A DNA stretch of 64,000 nucleotides from Alishewanella agri BL06 (GTDB taxonomy: Bacteria > Pseudomonadota > Gammaproteobacteria > Enterobacterales > Alteromonadaceae): assembly GCF_000272005.1 (NCBI RefSeq), contig NZ_AKKU01000015.1:1-64000 (forward strand). The letters run 5' to 3'. The number at the start of each line of letters is the position of its first letter. The first letter of the stretch is position 1. This document shows, one piece after another, positions 9,625 through 20,633 of this stretch. The notes beneath the pieces were generated by a model. The model saw only the letters and a program-made list of their open reading frames with translations, had not been told where the DNA came from and did no database searches. The translations under genes were made by a program, and so were the position numbers.

Positions 9625-11997
9625 TTAGCGGCGACTCTTGGATTTCTTTGCTTTGGGCACAGCAGGCTTTTTACCTGCCGGGGCTTTGGCTGCTTTGGTG
9701 GTTTTGCCTGCTTTGGTTGCTTTGCCCGCCTTGGCCGGCGCAGTTTTGCCAGCTTGCCGCGCCAGTTTTTCTTCAAAAGCGGCATTTTTACTGGCTTTAA
9801 TCTGCCGGCCAGAAACCTGGGTGCGAGCTTCGCCCACCAGTACCAGATCAATTTTCCGCGCTTCCAGATTCACCGCCACCACTTTCACGGTCACCGCATC
9901 GCCCATCCGGTAACTGACACCTGAGTGCTCACCGGTCAGAATTTGCCGTTCGGTATCAAAGCGGTAATAGTCATTCTGCAGCGAGGTGACATGCACCAAA
10001 CCTTCAATATACAAGTCACTCAGTCTGACAAAGAGCCCAAAATTGGTGACGGTTGACACCACCCCCGGAAACTCTGAGCCCAGGTGATCCTGCATATATT
10101 CACATTTTAGCCAGTCGGCGACTTCACGGGTCGCATCATCGGCCCGCCGCTCCGTCATCGAGCACTGCTCACCGAGTGGCGCCATATCTTTTTCAATATA
10201 GGCTTTCGGACCGGTAACCTGCTGGCCTTGTTTCGCCAGAATGGCTTTAATGGCCCGGTGCAGCACCAGATCCGGATAGCGGCGAATTGGCGAGGTAAAG
10301 TGGGCATAGGCTTCCAGCGCCAAACCAAAGTGTCCCTGGTTATCACCCTGATATACCGCTTGTTTCATTGAGCGCAACATCGTGGTTTCAATCAGTTCGC
10401 GGTCGGGGCGATCGGACAAACGCGCCAACACCTCAGTCAGCTCCAACGGTGTCGGCTCATCTGACAGATTGGCTTCAATGCCCAGCTCAGCTAAAAAGCG
10501 TTTAAAGTTAGCAAAGCGATCGCCATCCGGCCGCTCGTGTACGCGGAATAAGGCATGAGCTTCATGCTTCTCAATAAAGCGTGCCGCCGCCACGTTGGCC
10601 ATAATCATACATTCTTCAATGATCTTATGCGCTTCGTTGCGATGCACCGGCACAATCTGCTCAATCTTGCGGTGGCTGTTAAAGATAAAACGGGTTTCCA
10701 CGGTTTCAAATTCAATGGCACCGCGCTGTGCCCGTACTTTCGCCAGTTTTTTATACAGGCTGTACAGAGTTTCCAGGTTGGTTAGCTGGGCGGCATATTC
10801 CTGCCGTAGCTTAGGATCGCCCTGTAAAATGGCATGCACCTTGTTATAGGTAAAGCGCGCCGCTGAATGCATCACCGCTTCATAAAACTGATAGCTTTCC
10901 AGCTTGCCGTGCGCACTGATATGCATTTCAGCGACAAAGCATAAGCGGTCAACGTGCGGATTTAATGAGCACAGACCATTCGACAAGGCTTCGGGCAACA
11001 TAGGAACCACATGGTCCGGAAAGTACACCGAGTTCCCGCGCTCCAGCGCACTGTGATCCAGAGGTGTGCCAAATTGCACATAAGCGCTGACATCAGCAAT
11101 CGCGACCCACAGCTTCCAGCCGCCGTTCTCTTTGGCTTCGGCATAGACCGCATCGTCAAAGTCACGGGCATCTTCACCGTCGATAGTCACCAAAGGTAAC
11201 TGCGTCAAATCAACCCGCCCCTGTTTAGCCGCAGCAGGTACCTCTTCGCCAAATTTCGCGACTTGCTGAATCACCGCATCGGAAAAGACGTGCGGGATCT
11301 GATGATTTCGGATCGCCACTTCGATTTCCATCCCGGGCGCCATATGCTCGCCCAGTACTTCGACCACCCGCCCCATGGCGTTCACCCGCTTCGATGGCCG
11401 CTGCGTAATTTCTACTAATACCACCTGACCATGGCGGGCCGCACCCTGCTCACCTTCAGGCACAATAATATCCTGGCAGATCCGCGCATCATCGGGCACT
11501 ACAACGCAAAGCGCATGGTCTTTATAATAACGGCCGACAATGGCTTCGCTGCGCGGCTCTAAGACCCGCACCACCCGCGCTTCGATCTTATCTTTGCTTT
11601 TCACGCTGGCAGCGGTCGCCAGCACCTTATCGCCTGGCAGCAAACGCTGCATTTCATGGAACGGCAGATACCAGTCTGGCCCGCCTTGTTCTAATTTTAA
11701 AAAGCCAAAGCCCTCACGATGACCCATCACCGTGCCTTTGACTAAATCCATGTGATCGACTAACCCATAGCGCTTACTTTTGGTAAACAGCAGCTGGCCA
11801 TCGCGCTCCATAGCACGTAAGCGCTTTTTCAGCGCAAAGATCGCCTCATCGTCATTCAGACCAAGTTCGCTTACCAGTTCTTCAAAGTAGGCCGGCTGTT
11901 GCCGTTTTTCGATGTGCTCGAGAATAAACTCGCGGCTGGGGATAGGGTTGTCGTATTTTTCTTGCTCACGCGCAAGATGCGGATCATTTACCGTCAT
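9625..11997 (-). CDS. rnr: Ribonuclease R
   Basis: Processive 3'-5' exoribonuclease that degrades structured RNA and takes part in rRNA quality control and trans-translation. The 790-residue protein has an N-terminal winged helix, cold-shock domains and an RNB catalytic domain with DGEDARDFDDAV (acidic metal-binding residues). A C-terminal S1 domain (GVVSTVTNFGLFVRL) precedes a low-complexity Lys/Ala/Gly-rich tail of about 60 residues. Such basic tails in RNase R assist duplex RNA and ribosome binding. It is cotranscribed with rlmB. Confidence 0.97.
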   Translation of the reverse strand: MTVNDPHLAREQEKYDNPIPSREFILEHIEKRQQPAYFEELVSELGLNDDEAIFALKKRLRAMERDGQLLFTKSKRYGLVDHMDLVKGTVMGHREGFGFLKLEQGGPDWYLPFHEMQRLLPGDKVLATAASVKSKDKIEARVVRVLEPRSEAIVGRYYKDHALCVVVPDDARICQDIIVPEGEQGAARHGQVVLVEITQRPSKRVNAMGRVVEVLGEHMAPGMEIEVAIRNHQIPHVFSDAVIQQVAKFGEEVPAAAKQGRVDLTQLPLVTIDGEDARDFDDAVYAEAKENGGWKLWVAIADVSAYVQFGTPLDHSALERGNSVYFPDHVVPMLPEALSNGLCSLNPHVDRLCFVAEMHISAHGKLESYQFYEAVMHSAARFTYNKVHAILQGDPKLRQEYAAQLTNLETLYSLYKKLAKVRAQRGAIEFETVETRFIFNSHRKIEQIVPVHRNEAHKIIEECMIMANVAAARFIEKHEAHALFRVHERPDGDRFANFKRFLAELGIEANLSDEPTPLELTEVLARLSDRPDRELIETTMLRSMKQAVYQGDNQGHFGLALEAYAHFTSPIRRYPDLVLHRAIKAILAKQGQQVTGPKAYIEKDMAPLGEQCSMTERRADDATREVADWLKCEYMQDHLGSEFPGVVSTVTNFGLFVRLSDLYIEGLVHVTSLQNDYYRFDTERQILTGEHSGVSYRMGDAVTVKVVAVNLEARKIDLVLVGEARTQVSGRQIKASKNAAFEEKLARQAGKTAPAKAGKATKAGKTTKAAKAPAGKKPAVPKAKKSKSRR

Positions 11998-12064
11998 TAA
12001 TTAAACTTTTGTTTCCTTTCGATACTATTCAGTGTAACACCCCGCAGAGAAAATGAGATGAATT

Positions 12065-12685
12065 TCATCTGACAGGGCGTTCGGCATTCGCCACTACCCG
12101 TGCTGGCATCTTGTCTGCCAGCTGTTTTTTCAGGCGATTGATTTTAGCATGAGTTGCCTGATCTGCGGTAATGCTATGATGTAACCAGCGATAAGCTTGC
12201 TCGAAATCGTTTGGACTACCTTGCCCCGCGACCAGAATTTCCGCCAGCCGCAGCTGCGCCTTTAAATTACCCATCGCCGCCGCTTCGCGTAAATAGATAA
12301 TCGCTTTCGCCAGATCCTGCTGCACAAAACGGCCAATATGATAATAGCGGCCAATTTGTTCCAGCCCCTCCGGTAGTCCCTGAGATGCTGCCTGCAACAT
12401 AAAATCCCAACCACGCTCCACGTCACGTGGCACGCAAACGCCATAGGCCAGCATATCGCCAAACAAAAACTGGTAAGATGGTAGCTTCATGATCTCAGCC
12501 CGGGCTTCGATATCCTGCACCAGCTGACATTCATCTGCCTTAACCCGCTGTAAATGACTATTTACCCGAATCATTTTCAGCAGTTCATCCTGAGTATATA
12601 ACTCTACCGGTTGCAGCTCCTGCGCTGATAATACCGGAATCAGCAGCAAGGTGATGAGTGCTGTCAGAGCTGAAGATTTTCGCAT
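12065..12685 (-). CDS. motX: Sodium-type polar flagellar protein MotX
   Basis: Periplasmic T-ring component that holds PomA/PomB stators around sodium-driven polar flagella. The 206-residue protein has a signal peptide (cleavage near SAQE) and a VKADECQLVQDIEARA segment strongly resembling Vibrio/Shewanella MotX. Sel1-like repeats follow (about 80-160, with LEQIGRYYHIGRFVQQDLAKA and AAAMGNLKAQLRLAEIL). The Sel1 repeats alone would be generic; the N-terminal half, length and position beside rnr support MotX. It implies a sodium-driven flagellar motor whose other genes lie outside the window. Confidence 0.85.
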   Translation of the reverse strand: MRKSSALTALITLLLIPVLSAQELQPVELYTQDELLKMIRVNSHLQRVKADECQLVQDIEARAEIMKLPSYQFLFGDMLAYGVCVPRDVERGWDFMLQAASQGLPEGLEQIGRYYHIGRFVQQDLAKAIIYLREAAAMGNLKAQLRLAEILVAGQGSPNDFEQAYRWLHHSITADQATHAKINRLKKQLADKMPARVVANAERPVR

Positions 12686-12745
12686 AGCGTCAGATTACCG
12701 TTGTTAAGGTTGGGTCTGGAAAATCTTAGCAAATTTTGCGCCAGC

Positions 12746-14080
12746 TTACTGCTCATTATAAAACCGCCAGCTGGGTTGATTACGTACGGCAGTGGCAGTT
12801 TGCTGCAGCAGGCCACTTGGTTCCGCCGACGCGCTGGCTAAACTCACTGCCGGACAGCGGCCAAGCTGAATGTAATCAACCGCTGCCGCATATAAGGGAT
12901 CATTAGGTACACCCCAATCACCCACTACAGCTGGCGTAATGGCACAATTTGGTGTCAGACCATTAAAGTAGTCTCCAAAGTCCAACGCATTAACGGTTTG
13001 AAAATTGATCGCAAATAAACGGAAATTGCCAACAGGTGTCGGAATCTGCCCCACCGGCTTACCACAGGTACGCTCACCAATCTGAATGACATCGATAAAA
13101 GGACTGAGGGAGTTAATGACCAATTCACTCGACGAGCAGCTGCCGGGAGTAGTTAACACCAAGACCCGTGACAGATTTAACAGGGTGCGCCCCTGACCAA
13201 GTGAGAACAATACCGTGTTGTTACTGGCAGTATTTTTATCATTATAGCGGTATTTCACAAACACTTTGCCTTGCAGCTGCGGATAGGCAATATGCGAACT
13301 TAACTGATTTGCCACCCGGATCAGTCCGCCGCCGTTATAGCGCAAATCCAAAATTAACTCGTCAATCTGTTGCTGATTAAAATACGCGAAGGCTTGCTCC
13401 AGCTCTGTTTCGGACAGCTCGATAAAACTATTAAACACCAGATAACCAACTTTGCGCGCTGCCAGTTGCTGCACGGAACGATGCAACACGGTATTGGTCG
13501 ACACCCGGCTCTTTACCAGATCCGCCCGCTGCTCAACACCATCAGGCTGTCGCCAAACAAAATTACGCACCACTCCGGCCTGATTTGGGCCATAAATGTC
13601 TTCACTACTATAACGACCACTGTCAAAGCCGCTCAGCCATTCACTGACGCTGATCCCCTCAATAGTGACGATTTTGTCACCGCGTTTTAATCCTTGTTCA
13701 GCGGCGGGGCTTTGTGGGTAAACATAGATCACCTGTAGCGCCGAAGCGTTATCAGCACGCTGGCTGGCAAAGCCAAAACCGAAAAATACCGCATTAATAA
13801 AGCGGTCCTGGTATTCCTGTTCGGTTAACATAAAACTGTAATTGTCCCGCGCTGCCAGACTGGCATAAAAATAGTCTTGCGGATTACTGAAACTGTCTGG
13901 CGCCGGATTGCGTAGCTCCCGGTACCACAAATAATTACGGCTGAGCTCACAACCTATCCGGGCGTTGATACTAGTTTGCTGACAAAGCTCCGCATTACCA
14001 GGAGCAACCGGCTGGCTGTCTGAGCCACCACAGCCAGCCAACAGCATTAACGCCGTAAACACCACCAAGCGCATCAACAT
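12746..14080 (-). CDS. Second S41-family peptidase lipoprotein
   Basis: A 444-residue paralogue of the S41 peptidase at 7083-8747. The lipobox is LLAGC (Cys17). The protein shares the NYLWYREL segment (49-56), a PDZ region with SPAAEQGLKRGDKIVTIEG (124-142), DLRYNGGGL (245-253), nucleophile Ser316 in CSSSE and base Lys341 in TCGKP. It lacks the long glycine linker and the C-terminal extension of its paralogue. The ATG has GGAGG six bases upstream. It has no coupled small lipoprotein. Substrate unknown. Confidence 0.88.
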   Translation of the reverse strand: MLMRLVVFTALMLLAGCGGSDSQPVAPGNAELCQQTSINARIGCELSRNYLWYRELRNPAPDSFSNPQDYFYASLAARDNYSFMLTEQEYQDRFINAVFFGFGFASQRADNASALQVIYVYPQSPAAEQGLKRGDKIVTIEGISVSEWLSGFDSGRYSSEDIYGPNQAGVVRNFVWRQPDGVEQRADLVKSRVSTNTVLHRSVQQLAARKVGYLVFNSFIELSETELEQAFAYFNQQQIDELILDLRYNGGGLIRVANQLSSHIAYPQLQGKVFVKYRYNDKNTASNNTVLFSLGQGRTLLNLSRVLVLTTPGSCSSSELVINSLSPFIDVIQIGERTCGKPVGQIPTPVGNFRLFAINFQTVNALDFGDYFNGLTPNCAITPAVVGDWGVPNDPLYAAAVDYIQLGRCPAVSLASASAEPSGLLQQTATAVRNQPSWRFYNEQ

Positions 14081-14199
14081 CGTATTCCTCCATCAGCACC
14101 GCTTAATTTAGCAAAAAGCTTACGTCTTAATTATTGCCAAAGTTTGGTTATAGCACAGCTTGAGTTAAAGCATACCTGCTTTGCCGGCAAAATCCGGGT

Positions 14200-14228
14200 A
14201 AAAAAAACGCTGCCAGGTGGCAGCGTTA
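14200..14228 (-). terminator. Intrinsic terminator of purA
   Basis: An 8-bp stem CGCTGCCA/TGGCAGCG (14208-14215 with 14218-14225) is followed on the minus strand by seven Ts. It starts about 17 bases after the purA stop. Confidence 0.88.
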
Positions 14229-14244
14229 TTTGACGATTCAGCGC

Positions 14245-15600
<1,356 letters not shown>

Positions 15601-15615
15601 TCAGCCGTCCAGACG

Positions 15616-15642
15616 AAAAAAAGGCCATGATTTTTCATGGCC
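15616..15642 (-). terminator. Intrinsic terminator of the class-V PLP enzyme gene
   Basis: An 8-bp stem GGCCATGA/TCATGGCC (15623-15630 with 15635-15642), a T4 loop (A4 on the minus strand), then seven Ts on the minus strand. It insulates purA from the upstream gene. Confidence 0.9.
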
Positions 15643-15658
15643 AATTAAACTAATTGAT

Positions 15659-16819
15659 TTATAAGGATTTAAGGCAAGATAAATCGAACTGATCAGCGTT
15701 CTGATACAAGGCAAAACCAAACCGCAACCGATCTGCACGGTAATCTGTCTCGATAGCATGATGTTTTAGATGCGCGGCCAGTTCTGCGACCTGACTGGCA
15801 CTAGCCAGCCGAAAGGTAAAAAAGTGTCCGTGTGCCGGTTCAGATAACAACAAGTTACTACGGTTTAACAGCGGGTGCTCAAGCTTATCGATTAAGGTTA
15901 AAAAATGCTGTTGCAGCTGCTGCACATACTGATGGATCCTGCCCACCGTAATACCTTGTTGTTTAAACAGCAACAAAGCGGCTTCCAAACGGTACAAAGC
16001 AGTAAAATCCATAGTCGCACCAGCAAAGCGGTAACCGTCCTCGCTATACAGCACTAAAGCCGATTTCTGTGCCGCCAGAGTACCAAATTCAGCGAACCAG
16101 CCGGTATAGAGTGGGCGCAGTTGACAACCTGTGGGCACTGCCATAAAACAGCAGCCCTCACCACCCTGCGCATATTTGTAGCTGCCCGCCAGATAAAAAA
16201 TCCGCTCAGCAATTTCTGCCAGATCGGTCGGTAAAGCCATAAAACCATGGTAGCCATCAATCACCAGCATCGCTGTCGTTACCTCTGCCAGACCTTTGAC
16301 AAAGGTTGGCAGATCGGCAATCGCATAGCCAGAGTTAAAAAATACCTGACTGCAAAACACCAGCTGATAATCATCGGCAGCGGCGGCTGCGGTAAATCTC
16401 TCGCTAAAAGTGGCAAAGGGCTCGGTTGGGATCTGTACCACGTCTATATTAGCTAACTCGCTTAGACGCTTAATCTGGCGTTGAAAGCTGTAAAACTCGC
16501 TGTCAGTGGTCAGTACTCTTAACGGCCGTTGCCAATCGAAGCAGCTGAGCAGTCGCATCACAAACTCGTGCGTATTAGCGGCGAACACAATTTGTTCCGG
16601 CTGTGGTAAGTTTAGGACATCAGCGATAAGCTGTTGTGTATGCGGAATTTTCTGACCAAAGATCAGCTGCCACTTATCATCCACCAAGCGCGCACTGTCA
16701 TCCCAGTAGGCCAACTGCGCATCGCGGGTTACGTCCGGCCAATAGTGATGAGAATGGCAGGCAAAGTGTTGCTTGCCTTGGTTAGCGCCAAGAAAATGTT
16801 GATAAAACTGTTGATACAT
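15659..16819 (-). CDS. Class-V aminotransferase-fold (kynureninase-like) PLP enzyme
   Basis: A 386-residue fold-type I PLP enzyme. Predicted Schiff-base Lys215 lies in AGSYKYAQGGEG and the pyridine-N-binding Asp188 in VIDGYHGF. An N-terminal HSHHYWPD stretch resembles kynureninase-like entries. The substrate cannot be named from sequence; kynureninase, a desulfurase or a lyase are all possible. There is no tryptophan-degradation gene next to it. Terminators on both sides make it a single-gene unit inserted between hflC and purA relative to E. coli. Confidence 0.8.
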   Translation of the reverse strand: MYQQFYQHFLGANQGKQHFACHSHHYWPDVTRDAQLAYWDDSARLVDDKWQLIFGQKIPHTQQLIADVLNLPQPEQIVFAANTHEFVMRLLSCFDWQRPLRVLTTDSEFYSFQRQIKRLSELANIDVVQIPTEPFATFSERFTAAAAADDYQLVFCSQVFFNSGYAIADLPTFVKGLAEVTTAMLVIDGYHGFMALPTDLAEIAERIFYLAGSYKYAQGGEGCCFMAVPTGCQLRPLYTGWFAEFGTLAAQKSALVLYSEDGYRFAGATMDFTALYRLEAALLLFKQQGITVGRIHQYVQQLQQHFLTLIDKLEHPLLNRSNLLLSEPAHGHFFTFRLASASQVAELAAHLKHHAIETDYRADRLRFGFALYQNADQFDLSCLKSL

Positions 16820-16858
16820 ACCCTACCCTCTGGCTTTGTCCGAACCGGTTTTATAGCA

Positions 16859-16881
16859 AAAAGGCCCATACAGGGCCTTTT
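16859..16881 (-). terminator. Intrinsic terminator of the hfq-hflX-hflK-hflC operon
   Basis: Stem AAAAGGCCC/GGGCCTTTT (16859-16867 with 16873-16881) with a five-base loop, giving a U-rich 3' end on the minus strand. It lies 19 bases after the hflC stop. Confidence 0.85.
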
Positions 16882-16899
16882 CTATCGGTCAAACAGCGG

Positions 16900-17781
16900 T
16901 TAGTTGCTAACTTTATCAGAACGCATATATTTGAAGAAATCGTTGTCAGGTTGTACCACCAACACATCATTCTTCGAATTAAAGCTGTTGCGATACGCCT
17001 CTAAGCTGCGTACAAAAGCATAGAACTCGGCATTTTTACTATACATATCAGCATAGACTTTCGCTGCTGTCGCATCACCTTCACCGCGCACGGTACGCGA
17101 ATTCCGCTCGGCATCCGCCAGCATAACGGTAACGCGGGCATCAACATCGGCACGGATAATCTCTGCCTGCTCCCGGCCACGGGCGCGGTGTTCATCGGCT
17201 ACCGCTTTTCGCTCAGCACGCATCCGGGCAAAGATCGAATCACTGATCTCGGTTGGCAGGTTAATTTGCTTTACCCGCACATCAATCACTTCGATACCCA
17301 GCTCATTGGCTGCCTGCGCCGCTTGCGATAAGGCGCTTTGCATTAACTGGGTCCGTTCGCCAGAGACAATTTCCTGAATGGTGCGGCTACCAAACTCGGT
17401 CCGTAAACCGTTATTGATATACTGCTTTAACAGCACTTCAGCTTGGGACTTAATACCACCGGTAGATAAGAAGAAAGCACCAAAGTCCTTAATCCGCCAC
17501 TTAACATAGCTATCCACTAACAGGTCTTTTTTCTCAGCGGTCACGAAACGATCTGCCTGATCGTCCAGAGTTTGCACCCGGGCGTCAAGTTTGCGCACTT
17601 CCTGGATTACCGGCAATTTAAAGTGCAAACCCGGCTCATAAACCAGCACCCGGTTTTCCGCATCACGCTGAATCTTGCCGAACTGAGTGACAATGGCACG
17701 CTGCCCTTCCGGCACTACGAAAATAGCCGATACCACAATCAGCGCAACCACAACTACAATAGCAATAATAAAATTCTTCAT
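16900..17781 (-). CDS. hflC: FtsH modulator HflC
   Basis: SPFH/prohibitin-family inner-membrane protein that forms the HflKC cage around FtsH and moderates its proteolysis. The 293-residue protein has one N-terminal transmembrane segment (about 3-22), then VPEGQRAIVTQFGKI and the SPFH domain. A coiled-coil region rich in EHRARGREQAEIIRAD follows. The ATG has GGGAGG upstream and lies six bases after hflK. Last gene of the hfq operon here. Confidence 0.97.
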   Translation of the reverse strand: MKNFIIAIVVVVALIVVSAIFVVPEGQRAIVTQFGKIQRDAENRVLVYEPGLHFKLPVIQEVRKLDARVQTLDDQADRFVTAEKKDLLVDSYVKWRIKDFGAFFLSTGGIKSQAEVLLKQYINNGLRTEFGSRTIQEIVSGERTQLMQSALSQAAQAANELGIEVIDVRVKQINLPTEISDSIFARMRAERKAVADEHRARGREQAEIIRADVDARVTVMLADAERNSRTVRGEGDATAAKVYADMYSKNAEFYAFVRSLEAYRNSFNSKNDVLVVQPDNDFFKYMRSDKVSN

Positions 17782-17787
17782 CCGATG

Positions 17788-18933
17788 TTACCTCCCACTT
17801 GCACTGCGTGGTGAACTGCTGCGAACCGGCACTTGCTGCACTGGGGCATTACTGCTATCCAGGCTTGGGCGCACCGGCTGGCTGGCCGGAGTATTGGTCG
17901 CACTGGCGGCGCCTTGTTTCATTAGCTGATCCAGCGGCAAATACATCAGGTTGTTGCTGTTTTTGACATCAACCAGAATTTTCGAGGTACTGCTGTAAAC
18001 CTGTTCCATCGTCTCAAGATACATCCGATCCCGGGTCACTTGTGGCGCAGCCAGGTACTGTGGCAACAGCTGTTCGAAACGGGCCACTTCACCCTGAGCT
18101 TTCAACACGATTTGCTGTTTATAGGCTTCGGCTTCCTGCATTACGCGGTTGACCTGGCCACGGGCGCGCGGTTCCACTTCACGGGCATAAGCCGTTGCTT
18201 CCTGCACGAAACGCTCCTGATCTTCCTGCGCTTTGATGGCATCGTCGAAAGCATCACGCACTTCTTCCGGTGGCCGGGCATCACGGAAGTTAACATCCAC
18301 CAGCGTCAGACCCATGTTATAAGGCTGAATAATGCTTTCCAGTTCCTGACGGGTATTTTGCCGCACGACTTCACGGCCACGGGTCAGAACGTCATCCATA
18401 ATAGAATGACCAATCACAAAACGTAGTGCTGCATCAGTGGCTTCGCGTAAGCTACGATCGGCATCCACTACTGAGAACAGGTATTGGCGGGCATTGAAAA
18501 TGCGGTATTGAATTTCAAAGGTCACCCGAACCAGGTTTTGATCCTGAGTTAACATAAAACCATCAGTGCGCAGTGAACGAACTTCCTGAGTGTTAACCGG
18601 GGTCACAGTATCAATAAAGGTGGGTTTCCAATGGATACCAGCGCCCACTTCAGTGTGGTACTGGCCAAAGCGCAGGACAACGCCGCGTTCCGCATCTTTA
18701 ATGGTATAGAAACCGCTCAGGCCCCATACCAGTAGGGCGACAACAATAATCACCGTCATCAGTGCAGAGGCACCATTACCACCGGTGTTATTACCCTTAC
18801 CGCCAAAGATACCGCCAAATTTCTTACCGAAATTGCGAAACACTTCATCTAAATCGGGCGGGCCTTGATCCCGACCACCTTGCTTCCAGGGGTCGTTATT
18901 CTTGCCGTTATTGCCCGGCTCATTCCAAGCCAT
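17788..18933 (-). CDS. hflK: FtsH modulator HflK
   Basis: Partner of HflC in the membrane complex around FtsH. From the ATG at 18933 (GGAG six bases upstream) it has 381 residues: a polar glycine-rich cytosolic N-terminus beginning MAWNEPGNNGKNNDPW, one transmembrane segment (about 60-80), the SPFH domain with AERGVVLRFGQY, and a coiled coil with ARGQVNRVMQEAEAYK. The C-terminus is Ser/Pro-rich. The alternative start at 18945 adds four residues without a better ribosome site. Confidence 0.96.
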   Translation of the reverse strand: MAWNEPGNNGKNNDPWKQGGRDQGPPDLDEVFRNFGKKFGGIFGGKGNNTGGNGASALMTVIIVVALLVWGLSGFYTIKDAERGVVLRFGQYHTEVGAGIHWKPTFIDTVTPVNTQEVRSLRTDGFMLTQDQNLVRVTFEIQYRIFNARQYLFSVVDADRSLREATDAALRFVIGHSIMDDVLTRGREVVRQNTRQELESIIQPYNMGLTLVDVNFRDARPPEEVRDAFDDAIKAQEDQERFVQEATAYAREVEPRARGQVNRVMQEAEAYKQQIVLKAQGEVARFEQLLPQYLAAPQVTRDRMYLETMEQVYSSTSKILVDVKNSNNLMYLPLDQLMKQGAASATNTPASQPVRPSLDSSNAPVQQVPVRSSSPRSASGR

Positions 18934-18974
18934 GCTTAACTCCACTTATAAAGTTGCTATCAAAGGTTAATGTA

Positions 18975-20267
18975 TCAAAAAACTGGCGGCCTGACGATAT
19001 AGTTTTCCAGCGGCTGCTCGCATTGCTTTAACAATCGGGCCCAGTTCGCTGCCGTTATTTTTAAGCTCAACTCACAGCTACCGTCTTCCTGATACTGTTC
19101 ATGCTGCACTGCTTGTAAGGCAAATAATTGTGCCCGAATTTGGCTAAGTCGCGGCGGCAGACGCAGTACAAGCTGCAAATGCTGCTGTGACAGTAACTGG
19201 ATAACTGCCTGTTGCAGCAAATCCAGACCAGCACCGGTTTTCGCAGATAACCAAACTGCCTCGGGTAACCCCTGTTCGTTATAATCAATACGGGGAGACT
19301 GCGCTAACTGGTCAATTTTGTTGTAAACCAGTAATTGAGGCACCTCAGCAGCGTCAATTTCTGTTAACACCAGCTGCACTTGCCGCATATTTTCTGCCCG
19401 TCGGGCATCGGCGGCATCAATCACATGTAGCTGTAAATCGGCATCCCGGGTTTCCTGCAGGGTTGACTTAAATGCGGCCACTAAATCATGTGGCAAGTGT
19501 CGGATAAAGCCAACGGTATCGGCCAGGATCGCCTCGCCAAACTGCGGTAGCTCAATACGACGCAGCGTCGGATCGAGCGTCGCAAATAGCTGGTCAGCCG
19601 CATAAACTTCCGCGGTGGTCAGACGGTTAAATAAGGTTGATTTGCCGGCATTGGTGTAGCCAACGATGGAGAGTACCGGCTGCTCTGAGCGCTGCCGGGC
19701 GCGACGGCCCTGCTCACGCTGCCGGCCTAGTTTATCCAGCCGGATTTTTAACGCCTTTACTCTGTCGCGCAACAGCCGACGGTCAGTTTCCAAGCGGGTT
19801 TCACCCGGACCGCGCAAACCGATACCGCCTTTTTGCCGCTCATTATCGAAACCACGGATTAATCGGGATGCGAGGTGTTGCAGCTGCGCCAGCTCGACTT
19901 GCAGCTTGCCTTCATAGGTTCGGGCGCGTTGGGCAAAGATATCCAGGATCAGGCTGGTGCGATCAATAACCCGCGCCTGACACAAACGCTCCAGATTTCG
20001 TGTCTGACTCGGACTTAACTCGTTATTGAAAATCACCACTGTCGCGCCCGTGTCAGCGACCAGGGCGGCGAGCTCGGCAGCCTTGCCCGAGCCAATAAAC
20101 AGTTTGGCATCAGGAGCCTGTCGACTGCAGGATAATTCTCCCAACACAACCACACCCGCAGAAGCTACTAACATCCGTAGCTCCTGCAGATCTTCGGTTG
20201 AGTGTTCCTGCGGGAAATTAACGTGTACCAGTACGGCTTGCTCAGCCGGCTCAGCCAGATCAAACAA
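18975..20267 (-). CDS. hflX: Ribosome-rescue GTPase HflX
   Basis: GTPase that splits stalled or heat-damaged 70S ribosomes. The 430-residue protein has the HflX N-terminal domain (LSPSQTRNLERLC, GGIGLRGPGET) and a GTPase domain with G1 GYTNAGKST, G3 DTVGFIRHLP and G4 NKID. The start is TTG with GGAG nine bases upstream, and it aligns with the MFD start of E. coli HflX. It lies 18 bases after hfq in the conserved hfq-hflX-hflKC order. Confidence 0.96.
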   Translation of the reverse strand: MFDLAEPAEQAVLVHVNFPQEHSTEDLQELRMLVASAGVVVLGELSCSRQAPDAKLFIGSGKAAELAALVADTGATVVIFNNELSPSQTRNLERLCQARVIDRTSLILDIFAQRARTYEGKLQVELAQLQHLASRLIRGFDNERQKGGIGLRGPGETRLETDRRLLRDRVKALKIRLDKLGRQREQGRRARQRSEQPVLSIVGYTNAGKSTLFNRLTTAEVYAADQLFATLDPTLRRIELPQFGEAILADTVGFIRHLPHDLVAAFKSTLQETRDADLQLHVIDAADARRAENMRQVQLVLTEIDAAEVPQLLVYNKIDQLAQSPRIDYNEQGLPEAVWLSAKTGAGLDLLQQAVIQLLSQQHLQLVLRLPPRLSQIRAQLFALQAVQHEQYQEDGSCELSLKITAANWARLLKQCEQPLENYIVRPPVF

Positions 20268-20285
20268 GCGCTGTTACTCCGCTAA

Positions 20286-20606
<321 letters not shown>

Positions 20607-20633
20607 TTAAACGTGAAATTTTTGCTGCCATTT

